In this document: piece by piece, positions 1 through 8,800 of the stretch
Position numbering within the stretch: position 1 is the stretch's first letter
Layout: each line of letters begins with the position of its first letter
DNA from: Salinicola halimionae
Lineage (GTDB): Bacteria; Pseudomonadota; Gammaproteobacteria; Pseudomonadales; Halomonadaceae
DNA: 64,000 nt
Assembly (NCBI RefSeq): GCF_003206065.1
Contig: NZ_PZJQ01000005.1
Coordinates: 62,001 to 126,000 of the forward strand
Direction of reading: 5' to 3'
The notes under the pieces: model-generated
Seen by the model: the letters and a program-made list of their open reading frames with translations, nothing else
What the model was told of the DNA's origin: nothing
The model's database searches: none
Translations under genes and position numbers: made by a program

Positions 1-1925
1 TTGAGTGGTGCCGTCTGCCCCTCGACGAAGAAGCTGACGGGATTGCCAACCGATACACGGTGGATCTGATCCTGATCGATATAGGCCTCGATGACCCAAT
101 GCGCCGGATCCAACAGCACGCCGAGAGGTTCTCGCGAGCTGAGCCATTGCCCCGGTGCCAGTTCCGTATTGAGTTGCTGCCATTGGCCTGGGAACGGCGC
201 AGTTAGCGTGAGCCGGGTGATCTCTTTTTGCGAGGCTTCCATATTACGCTTGCCCAGATTGCGGCGCGCGCGCGCGGCGCTGTCGATGGCCAGACGCTGC
301 GGATTATCGAGAAGCCCAGCGAGTTCGGCATCGAGATTCACCAGGTGCGATTGCTGAGCGGCCAGATCCAGCTGGATGTCCGGCTCTGTCATGCGAATCA
401 ACGGAGTTCCGGAGCTGACCTGACCGTCGGGCGTGCGTTCCTGAAGGCGCGCCGGGAAGGGCGCGTAGAAGGTAATTTCGTGCTCTGCGCGGATCACCCC
501 CGGTCCACTGACGCTGGTCCGCCAGGGAATACAGGCCAAGGCGATCAGCGCCAGTAACAGCAGCAGCCAACCCAGACGATAGCGGCGAGACACATTCTGG
601 CGACGAGACCACCAGTGTGAGAGTTCGCGAGTGATGGGCATGATGATGAACCAGGCAATTTCGACACAGAAAAGAACGATGCCGAGTGCTTTGAAGAACA
701 GGGCATAGACGGCGATAGCGATACCCAGAAAAAGCACCAGACGGTACAGCCAGGTCAAAAAGGCGAAGCCCACTAGGGCTGCGCGTCGGCGCGGAGGAAA
801 AGCTTCGGGCCATGCGTCGTCAAGGCCGAGAAGACGGCGTCTCAGCCACGTCCTGGCCTGGCCGCCGGCGCGCTCATGCAGGTTGGGAAAGTCGAGCAGA
901 TCGGTGAGGATGAAGTAGCCGTCAAAACGCATGAACGGGCTGGCGTTGAGCGCCAGCGACAACACCCAACTGGTGGTGGCCAGATAGAGTAGAGCGCTAT
1001 TGACGGCGCTGGGCTCCGTCAGCACCCAGCCCAGTGTGGCAAGCCCCGCCAATCCTAATTCGGTTAGAATCCCGGCCGAGGAGATCGCCAGCCGCTGCCG
1101 GGCGCCTTTCAGCCGCCAACTTTCGCCGGTGTCTGTGTAAAGCATCGGCCACAATACGATGAAGGCGACGCCCATGTGGGCCACTTTGACGCCCAGACGA
1201 GTCGCCACCAGTGCGTGGCCTAGTTCATGCAACGACTTGGCGACTACCAAGGCGCAGGCGAAGCTGACCAGACCTGAAAAGGAGAAGGCCTCGACCACCG
1301 AATGGGTAAACAGATCCCAGCGCTGCATCACCATCAGCAGGCCCGATACGGTCAATACCAGAACCAGCGCGACGCAAGTTCGGGTAAACAGCCACGGCGT
1401 GACTCGGGCGAGCCGCTGCAGTCCCCGCTGAGGATGAACCAGTGGTAGGCGGAAGAACAGATAGTGGTGCAGCCACCACGTCACACTGGCCCAGGGCGAA
1501 CCCTGATTGGCCTTTGCCGCCATTTCATCGATTCGCGCGCGGTCCGGCCGCAGCAGTTGATGGCGGCCCAGAAAATCCAGCAGCTCGAGAACCTGTTCGG
1601 CGCTGGGGTCGAGTGCCGTCTGTGTGGAGACCTGCGCGCAGATCCGCTCGGGCGTCTGCCCCCAGCGCAACAGGCACTCGAACTCCAGCCAGCCGATACG
1701 ATAGAAGCGATTGGTGACCGGGTCCTCGATCGACCAGACGGGTTCGCCACTGCGCCCGATACCGGCATCGACAAGCTGAAGGTCATCACGCAAAGGCGGC
1801 ACGGAGGCGAATAACCGGGGATCCAAGCTCGTCTGCGGATCATCGGCTGGCGGGCGCGGCTGATCGTCCCTATTTCCAGTAACGGTTGCGGCAACCGTCG
1901 TTGCAGGATTCGTCGCGGGCGCCAT
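1..1925 (-). CDS. M50 (site-2 protease-like) metallopeptidase fused to HlyD-like adaptor, partial
   Basis: Membrane protein; 641 residues are visible and the reading frame runs off the left window edge, so the C-terminus is missing. The N-terminal ~150 residues look soluble and resemble a PqqD-like winged-helix region. A helix near residues 170-190 is followed by HELGH (233-237), the zinc-binding HExxH of family M50, and by NASPFMRFDG (327-336), the second M50 signature. More membrane helices lie near 384-427 and 446-465. After them comes a periplasmic HlyD/biotinyl-lipoyl-type segment rich in coiled-coil-like Gln/Ala/Leu. The ATG lies 8 bp after the stop of the upstream HlyD-like gene, so it is the last visible gene of the giant-protein operon. 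Inferred role: intramembrane processing and/or export of the giant protein, together with the two adaptors and the TolC-like protein. Motifs are seen directly; the role is inference. Confidence 0.85.
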   Translation of the reverse strand, partial: MAPATNPATTVAATVTGNRDDQPRPPADDPQTSLDPRLFASVPPLRDDLQLVDAGIGRSGEPVWSIEDPVTNRFYRIGWLEFECLLRWGQTPERICAQVSTQTALDPSAEQVLELLDFLGRHQLLRPDRARIDEMAAKANQGSPWASVTWWLHHYLFFRLPLVHPQRGLQRLARVTPWLFTRTCVALVLVLTVSGLLMVMQRWDLFTHSVVEAFSFSGLVSFACALVVAKSLHELGHALVATRLGVKVAHMGVAFIVLWPMLYTDTGESWRLKGARQRLAISSAGILTELGLAGLATLGWVLTEPSAVNSALLYLATTSWVLSLALNASPFMRFDGYFILTDLLDFPNLHERAGGQARTWLRRRLLGLDDAWPEAFPPRRRAALVGFAFLTWLYRLVLFLGIAIAVYALFFKALGIVLFCVEIAWFIIMPITRELSHWWSRRQNVSRRYRLGWLLLLLALIALACIPWRTSVSGPGVIRAEHEITFYAPFPARLQERTPDGQVSSGTPLIRMTEPDIQLDLAAQQSHLVNLDAELAGLLDNPQRLAIDSAARARRNLGKRNMEASQKEITRLTLTAPFPGQWQQLNTELAPGQWLSSREPLGVLLDPAHWVIEAYIDQDQIHRVSVGNPVSFFVEGQTAPL

Positions 1926-1933
1926 GTTGGGGG

Positions 1934-3277
1934 TCACCACCCTGTCCAGGCGCGTAGTGCCGAAAGCGGGCGTCGCAGCAGGTAATAGCCGAGGGTGACG
2001 TCGTCACCATAGACCTTGGCGGTGCCATGCAATCCCAGCCGGGCGTGCTCGGGCTCGTCATCGATGGACGCTAGCAGCCGGTAGGCGGCAATGCCATTGT
2101 CGTCAGGCCTGGCCTGATAGCTGGTTTCTTCAATGACGCCGTGGATGGGGGCCAGCGGATAGGCGGTCAGGAACAGGGTGACATCGGCGCCAGGGTCGAG
2201 GGCGATGGCATCGGCAACGGCTAACTGGATTTCCATCTCCGGCTGAGCAGGATCGGCCAGTCGCAAGATCCGCTCGCCGATGGTCACCGGTCTTCCCTGC
2301 CAGTCGTCGATATCCCGATAGACTGCGATGCCATCGCGAGGGGCGCGAACCAGCGTCCGCGCCAGTTCGGCCTCGACCGCTTCCAATTCGGCCCGGCGTT
2401 GATCGCGCTGACCGCGCAGACGCGTCATCTCGGCCAGGCTGGTACGATCGTCAAACGCCAAACTGCCGGCGGCGTCCAGTTCCGCCTCGGCGACTCCGAG
2501 CCGCTGTTGAAGCACCGCCGCCTGACTCTTGAGGCTCGTCGTGTCCAGACGCAATAATGGCGTTCCCGCTGTCACCGCCTGATTGGGGCGAACCAGCATT
2601 TCTGCCACGACGCCGTCCAGCGGGCTGGTGACCACGATCGCATCGCGTGAAATTACCTGCGCGGGCGCTAGCGCTGACTGGCGGATCGGCACGAACATTG
2701 CCGCCGCTACGATGACGACGACCAGCCACGCCAGTTGCTTGCGTGGCAGTCTCCACCCCTTGCGGCGAGGAGTCAGCGCTTGCCAGCAATAGGCCCAGGT
2801 GGAGGCAAGCCCCGGCATCTGTTCTCGAACTGCCTGAGGTGGCGGCTGGTCGAGCAGAAAAACTGCGAGAGCGAGCCTCTCACCGCCTTGATCATGCAGC
2901 GGCACACACCAGAGTACGCTGGGCCACCATTGCGCCCATCCTTCCACAATGACATCCGGCGGCGTGAGTTGATCGCGGATCAGAACTCGGGGCGTGCTGT
3001 CTTCGAACTCCTGATTCAGCCAGCGAGTGGCCTGCTTCAGCCAGTTGAGATAGGGCGTCTGCTCCTGGGGCGTCGCTAGCCCGGAGACGCACATCACGCT
3101 CGGCGAAGATGCAACGGGTACCAGCAATAGCCCTTGGCGAAAGCGCAGCAACGGATAGGGATCGTTGGCGATGGAAAACCCCAGACCAGCCAGGGTCGAG
3201 GCGGCCATGGCGCGGTCACGTAACTCGGTGACCGCCGCGATGAGCGACGGTGGACTCGGATGTTCGCTGGCGCTCAT
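1934..3277 (-). CDS. HlyD-family periplasmic adaptor with soluble N-terminal (GAF-like) domain
   Basis: 447 residues. About 165 soluble residues come first, with an alternating pattern that recalls a GAF domain. One membrane helix follows (about 184-201, rich in Val/Ala), then a periplasmic part. That part starts with a lipoyl-like half motif (SPLDGVVAEMLVRPNQ), continues with a coiled-coil hairpin and returns through a second lipoyl half (LVRAPRDGIAVYRD) into beta-barrel sequence. This is the topology of HlyD/EmrA membrane-fusion proteins, but the large cytosolic N-domain is unusual. ATG start; only 3 bp separate it from the preceding adaptor gene and 8 bp from the M50 gene downstream. Expected job: bridging the inner membrane to the TolC-like protein. 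The GAF assignment is tentative; the adaptor assignment is firm. Confidence 0.85.
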   Translation of the reverse strand: MSASEHPSPPSLIAAVTELRDRAMAASTLAGLGFSIANDPYPLLRFRQGLLLVPVASSPSVMCVSGLATPQEQTPYLNWLKQATRWLNQEFEDSTPRVLIRDQLTPPDVIVEGWAQWWPSVLWCVPLHDQGGERLALAVFLLDQPPPQAVREQMPGLASTWAYCWQALTPRRKGWRLPRKQLAWLVVVIVAAAMFVPIRQSALAPAQVISRDAIVVTSPLDGVVAEMLVRPNQAVTAGTPLLRLDTTSLKSQAAVLQQRLGVAEAELDAAGSLAFDDRTSLAEMTRLRGQRDQRRAELEAVEAELARTLVRAPRDGIAVYRDIDDWQGRPVTIGERILRLADPAQPEMEIQLAVADAIALDPGADVTLFLTAYPLAPIHGVIEETSYQARPDDNGIAAYRLLASIDDEPEHARLGLHGTAKVYGDDVTLGYYLLRRPLSALRAWTGW

Positions 3278-3280
3278 CGG

Positions 3281-4192
3281 CTACTCTGACGGCTTGGCGA
3301 CGGTTTCAGGGCTTATGGAAGAGCCGGTGGATGAGCTGACGGATGGACTCGTCGAAGAGCCGACTGAAGCACTCATCGACGCCGTCCCGGTCATGCCGGC
3401 CATAAGATCGGCATGGGACGCATCCAATTTAGCTTCGAGCTCTACCGTTTGCGCCACCGCATCGATGCGAGCGCTGATCGCGCTCAGCGTCGCGCTATAC
3501 GTCTTCCCGGTTTCATTGACGCGTACCGATAGCGCCTGACCGGTCGTCAGCCTTGGCAGCAGCTCGGAGGGGGCGGTCAGCCTTACCTTCAATGCACCAT
3601 CGCCGACCAGATCGATCAGCGATGTGCCGCCCCCCACGGTCTGAAACGGTTTGACGTGTAGTTTGGCGATGCGGCCCGAAAATGGCGCTACCAGCGTGCA
3701 GCGGTCACTCTGGGCGGCGGCGAGACTCAGCGAGCTGTTGGCCTTGTCCACCTCAGCCGCTGATAGTGCGACCTCCAGGTCGCCGACGGCGTCGAGCTTG
3801 CGCAGATTGCGCTTGGCTTGGGCGTTCAGCTTCGCCACGGAGAGCTCGGTGTTGGCAACGTCGACTCTGGCCTGCTCGATTCGGCAATCGAAACTGGCCA
3901 GTACGTCACCCTTGGCGACGGATTGGCCCAACGAGACGGGCAGCGTTTCCAGTGTGCCTTCCATCCGGCTCGAGAGCGTGGCCTCGACCTGTGGGGTGAG
4001 AAGCGCCCGCAGACGATAGTCGGAGAGTGGCTTCTGCGCATGCGCTTCGCTCGACTGCTCATCCAAGGGCATTTCAACCGATGGTGAAGCCAGCGCGCCT
4101 TGCTGAGCCTGCGCGTCAACGTCGATCAACAGAAGTGCTGTCATCAAGCTGGTCCACAGCAGGCGAGACGCCACTCTACGATCAGGCCGCAT
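3281..4192 (-). CDS. Periplasmic adaptor subunit (HlyD/RND-type membrane-fusion protein)
   Basis: About 303 residues from the chosen ATG. The N-terminus is a Sec-type signal (MRPDRRVASRLLWTSLMTAL, cleavage probably after DAQAQ). It continues with a lipoyl half (LGQSVAKGDVLASFDC), a helical hairpin, the second lipoyl half (LVAPFSGRIAKLHVKPFQTV) and barrel segments. The tail is a Ser-rich low-complexity stretch. An upstream ATG at 4276 would lengthen it by 28 residues, but 4192 has a good GGAGAG ribosome site, begins directly with the signal peptide and overlaps the TolC-like stop by 11 bp, a normal operon junction. Unlike its neighbour it has no cytosolic domain, so the operon encodes two distinct adaptors. 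It probably forms part of the tripartite conduit for the giant protein. Confidence 0.85.
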   Translation of the reverse strand: MRPDRRVASRLLWTSLMTALLLIDVDAQAQQGALASPSVEMPLDEQSSEAHAQKPLSDYRLRALLTPQVEATLSSRMEGTLETLPVSLGQSVAKGDVLASFDCRIEQARVDVANTELSVAKLNAQAKRNLRKLDAVGDLEVALSAAEVDKANSSLSLAAAQSDRCTLVAPFSGRIAKLHVKPFQTVGGGTSLIDLVGDGALKVRLTAPSELLPRLTTGQALSVRVNETGKTYSATLSAISARIDAVAQTVELEAKLDASHADLMAGMTGTASMSASVGSSTSPSVSSSTGSSISPETVAKPSE

Positions 4193-5810
4193 TGTCTCTC
4201 TCCGGTAGCGGCGCTTCGCGGTCAGATTGGCGGGAGGATGAGGGCGCTGGAAATGGCTCCCCGGCTTGGGATGCACGGTTCATCTCCGACGGCGTTCGGA
4301 CCGGGGCTGGCAGCGTGAGCGCGGCTTCGTTCTGGTGCATGGTCATCATCCGCTCGATTTCGCTGGCCAGCGTGTGAATGTCGTACTGCTCTACGGTTTC
4401 CGGCAGTACGTCGAGGCCAATGGAATTGAATAATCGTCCCCACGCCGCCTGGGCACGCGAGTAGGCGGCTTCGCGCTGATATTCGGACAGCAGATAACGG
4501 CTCTCGGCACGGATGACTTCGAGTTCGGAGCCGATCGCGCTGGACGCTGCCGCCTTGGCGTAGGCCAGCAAATCCTGATCGACGTCCAGGCTCTGATCGG
4601 CGTAGTCGAGCTCTTCCTGGGCCAGGTGATAGCGCAGCGCGCCGACTCGAACCTGGGTCAGCACGGCCATCGACAACGCCGTGCGGCGCAGATCGTCGAC
4701 TTCCGCCTGCGTCTTCTGGGCATTGTCGAGGTCGGGATATTGCAGCAGACGCAGCAGATTGAGCGAGACGTTGACGCCGCTCTGGGCCCAGTTGTTGTTG
4801 TACAGATAGTCGTTGGAGTCGTATTCGACACCTGCGCTCAGGGTGATGTTGGGCCACAGTCGCGCCTTGGCCGCCTCGAGATCGAGTTCGTTGACGCGTT
4901 TGCGATACCACTCTTCCATGATCTCCGGACGATGCTGTAATGCCAGGGTTTCCAGATATTCGACGTCGACCGCCTCCGGTGGCAGGTCGGGCTCCGGCTC
5001 GTCTGCCAGCTTCAACTGGGTGCCCGGCGGCAACGACATGAGTGCCGCCAACTCGGTTTGTGCCAGCTCCAGGTCCTGGCGGCGCGCGGTGAGCAGCGTG
5101 GTGGAGTCGAGCAGGGCGCGCTGGTATGCCAGCACTTCCTGGCGTGGCAGCAGGCCCTGATTTTGGGCCTGGCGCGCCGCATCCAGCGCCACTTCGGTCC
5201 GTGCCAGCAACGTATTCAACTGCGGGATCAATCGCTGTGCCGATAGCGCGCGCCAGTAGGCGTTACGCACGTCGCGCAGCACGTTCTGCGCCACTTTGCG
5301 GCGGCGCTCTTCCGCCATCAGAATCTGATCGGCTTTCTGCTGGTTTTCGTAGTAGGCCAGGCCAAAATCCAGCAGGCTCCAGCTCAGGCCGAGACCGGCG
5401 GTGGTGCGGTAACGCTCTTCCGAGGTCGAGGCACGCAGGCTCTCCTCGCCGTCCTCGATACCGATGGAGGTGCCGCCGGAATCATTGCTGCGATCGCTGT
5501 AACCCGCGTCGGCCACCAATTGTGGCAATAGCTCGTGACGGGAGACATCCTGCAGGTTCGAGGCCAGCGCGCTCTCCATCAGTTTGAGCCGGTAGTCGAG
5601 GTTGTATTTCAGCGCGCGAGCGGCAGCTTCGTAGAAGGTGATCGGCTGGTTGATCGGCTCCTGATTGCGATACATCTGCTCCTGATCGGCGATGGCTCGT
5701 TGGCGAACTTGCGCTTCGCTGTAGGGTTGGGGTTCCAGGCTCGAGCAGGCACTCAACGCCATGGTGGCGGCGATGGCTGCGCCGAGGGTCGTCAGGGGCG
5801 AGCGAATCAT
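4182..5810 (-). CDS. TolC-family outer membrane efflux/export lipoprotein
   Basis: 542 residues. The N-terminus carries a signal ending in the lipobox LSAC, so the protein should be lipid-anchored like OprM/CmeC and unlike E. coli TolC. The rest is long amphipathic helices in two related halves (each with an ALxxNxxxRL-like start and Ala/Gln-rich coiled coil), typical of the TolC/OEP fold. Its ATG overlaps the TGA of the giant gene by 4 bp (ATGA), which suggests translational coupling. Role: outer-membrane channel of the presumed secretion machinery for the giant upstream protein. Family assignment is secure; the substrate is inferred from operon structure. Confidence 0.9.
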   Translation of the reverse strand: MIRSPLTTLGAAIAATMALSACSSLEPQPYSEAQVRQRAIADQEQMYRNQEPINQPITFYEAAARALKYNLDYRLKLMESALASNLQDVSRHELLPQLVADAGYSDRSNDSGGTSIGIEDGEESLRASTSEERYRTTAGLGLSWSLLDFGLAYYENQQKADQILMAEERRRKVAQNVLRDVRNAYWRALSAQRLIPQLNTLLARTEVALDAARQAQNQGLLPRQEVLAYQRALLDSTTLLTARRQDLELAQTELAALMSLPPGTQLKLADEPEPDLPPEAVDVEYLETLALQHRPEIMEEWYRKRVNELDLEAAKARLWPNITLSAGVEYDSNDYLYNNNWAQSGVNVSLNLLRLLQYPDLDNAQKTQAEVDDLRRTALSMAVLTQVRVGALRYHLAQEELDYADQSLDVDQDLLAYAKAAASSAIGSELEVIRAESRYLLSEYQREAAYSRAQAAWGRLFNSIGLDVLPETVEQYDIHTLASEIERMMTMHQNEAALTLPAPVRTPSEMNRASQAGEPFPAPSSSRQSDREAPLPERDNAA

Positions 5811-8800
5811 GCTTTGTCCTTATACTGTGATCCGAAATCGGACTCCATCAGGAGAGGCACCTGGCGCTGGTGAGAGGCCAGGAGCTGCTGGCGGAAGCTC
5901 TGTGCCACCGCTAGATGGGATGTCTGACTGGAATGTCGCGTCGAATGGCCTTCATTGGCCTGCGCGCGGCTATCGTCGACGCCGGTCGAGTCGAATGGCG
6001 GTGATGACCAGGCACTGTCATTGCCGTTCGCCGACCGCGATTGATCGCCGGTCTGACTGGTAGATTGATCCGGGGTGAGTTCGTTACTCGGCGGCTCGTC
6101 ATCGCTGCTGGACGCACCGTCGCTGAATTGACCCTCTGACAATCCGAGTCGGGTGGGTGCATATAGCGACGGGTCCGGCAACAGCCCATCGGCGGTGAGA
6201 TCGGTGCGGCCGTGGCGGCCCAGCAGTAGTAGCTGATCCTGCTCGGCGTAGCTGCGACTGAGCTCGATGCTGGCGCCGACGAATTGCCCCGGCACATCTG
6301 CCAGTCGGTCCCGCAGCGAGAGCGTACGAATCTCGAGCGGGCTCACCAGCCCGGGCTGCGTACCGTTGGACACCCGCAGATAGTTGGATATCTCGATATT
6401 GTTCTGCTCGACTTCCGGCGTCACGAAGACGACCGGATCGATATCCGGGAGCTCACCACCAATGCCTGGCGGCGGAATCAGCCCATCGGCATGAGGCCCG
6501 ACGCTATCCCCCCTGACAGGAATGTAGGGCGCCGCAATATCCAGCGTGATACTGAGGTTGGCCGACGTGGTCGCACCCGTCGTATCGGCGACTCGATAAA
6601 CGAACACATCGTTCAGTATTTGGCCGCGACCCGCCGCTCTCAGCACGTCCGGGTTCGAGAGGTCGATGGCGTATTCGTAGCGGCCATCGGCGTTCAACAT
6701 CAGCGTGCCGTACTGCCCCTGCAAGACTTCGCCGGCCGGGCGCGCGGCACCGCCTCCCGCCGGGCGCATGTCGATGACGCGGAGACTATCGTTGGCGTCG
6801 ACATCGCTATCGTTGGGCAGCACGTTGCCGATGGCTTGCGGAGAGGGCGTTTGGTCCGTGGCCAGATTGCTGTCGTCGGCGGCCATGGGCGTATCGTTGG
6901 CGCCCTGGATGACGACCGTCAGGCGGGCGCTGTCGGTTTCCCCTGCGCGGTCTCGCATGACGTAATCGAAGCGCTCGGTGAGTGTTTCTCCCGCCGTGCG
7001 CAGCGCCTGAACGTCGGGGTTGTCGTTGTCGACGAAATATTGGTAACTGCCATCGGCGTTGAGCGTCAGCGTGCCGTAGCGACCCTGAAGCGTCTCTCCG
7101 GCCTGGGCGTTCGTCGACGTGTTAGCCAGGGCGACGCTGATGACTGTCTTCGTTTCGCCGTACGCCGGACCGTCCACATCCGTGTCATTGGTCAGCACGT
7201 TACCCGTCGGGTCGACGCCGGTGGTGCTGTTGTCGACACCGCCCGCTTCGACGGCCGTGGCCGCGTCATCGCTGGCGATCGGGTTATCGTTGCGCCCGTC
7301 CAGGGTGATGGTCAGTTCGGCACTGGCCGTCGCGCCCCAGCGGTCGTCGATGGTGTAGGTGAATACGTCGGTCAGGGTTTGCCCGCTCTGTCGCAGCGCC
7401 TGCACCGCGGGATCGTCGTCGTTGATGTCGTAGCGATAACTGCCGTCCTCGCTCATCACCAGGCTGCCGTATTGCCCTTCGAGAGCGTTATCGAGCGAGC
7501 CATCCGAGCCGGTGTCCTGAGTACCACCGGTTCGGATGGCGATGACTTCGAGATTGGGGCCGAGCGCACCGGGGAAGGCGATGTCGTCCGGATCGCTATC
7601 ATTATCCAGCACGTTGCCTGACGCAGGGCGGCCGGTGGTGGCGTTGTCGCTGCCGCCGGCTTCGATGGCCGTACCGGCGTCGGTATTGGCGACGGGGGCG
7701 TCGTTACGGCCGCGAATATAGACCGTCAGCTCAGCTGCATCGGTCAGATTGCCCTGGTCCTGAGCGGTGTAGGTGAAGTTATCGACCACGAAGTTGATCG
7801 GACCCAGGGCGGTGATCGCGGCATCATCGACCACATAGGTATAGCTGCCATCAGCCTGCACTGTCAGCGTGCCGTAGGTACCGACGATGTCCACGCCGCC
7901 CGCCTGCATGTTGGAAGCGACCGCTCCTTCTGCTTCCTCGCCGGCGCGTACGCCGTCCACCACCAGCGTATCGCCGTTATCCACGTCACTGTCGTTGTCG
8001 AGCAGATTGCCGGAAGGGTCGCGGCCGGGCGTGGGGTTCGACGGTGTATCCGCCACGGCCAGCGCGAGATCGTCAGCGGCGGTGGGGGCATCCCAGGCAC
8101 CTTCGACCGTCAGTGTCAGCTGGGCGGTATCGTGAGCGCCGACCGTGTCGGCCATCTGATAAGTGAAGACTTCGTTCAGCGAGTCACCGGGTACCAGGGC
8201 CTGCACAGCGGCCAGGTCGTTGTCGACTCGATAGGTGAAGCTGCCGTCCGCATTGAGGGTCAGCGACCCGTATTCGCCCTGGACGACTTGAGTGTCACCA
8301 CTAGTGTCGCCGACCGTGACAAAGCGTCCGCCGTCGTCTGTCGATCCCGTGCGAATGCCGACGACCTGCAGGGTGTCACCAACGTCGACGTCGCTATCGT
8401 TGTCCAGCACGTTGCCGCTGCCATTCTGGCCCGCGGCGCCGTTGTCGGTCCCGCCGGCTTCCGCTGCTGTGGCGCTATCGTTGGTGGCTATCGGATTGTC
8501 GTTGCGGCCTTCGATGGTGATCGTCAGGGTGGCGCTGCTCTCGCTGCCGAGAGTATCGACAGCGGTGTAGGTAAAGATCTCCGTCAGCGTATCGGATGAC
8601 GTTCGCAGCGCCTGTACAGCGGGATCGTCGTTATCGATGATGTAGCTGAATTCACCGTTTGCGTCGAGCGTCAGCGTGCCATAGGCACCGTTCAAGGTGT
8701 CACCAGGACTGGCATTGCTTGAGGTATCAGAGCCTTGGGAAAAGCCATTGACCGTCAAGTCCTGGCCATCGACATCACTATCGTTGTCGAGCACGTTGCC

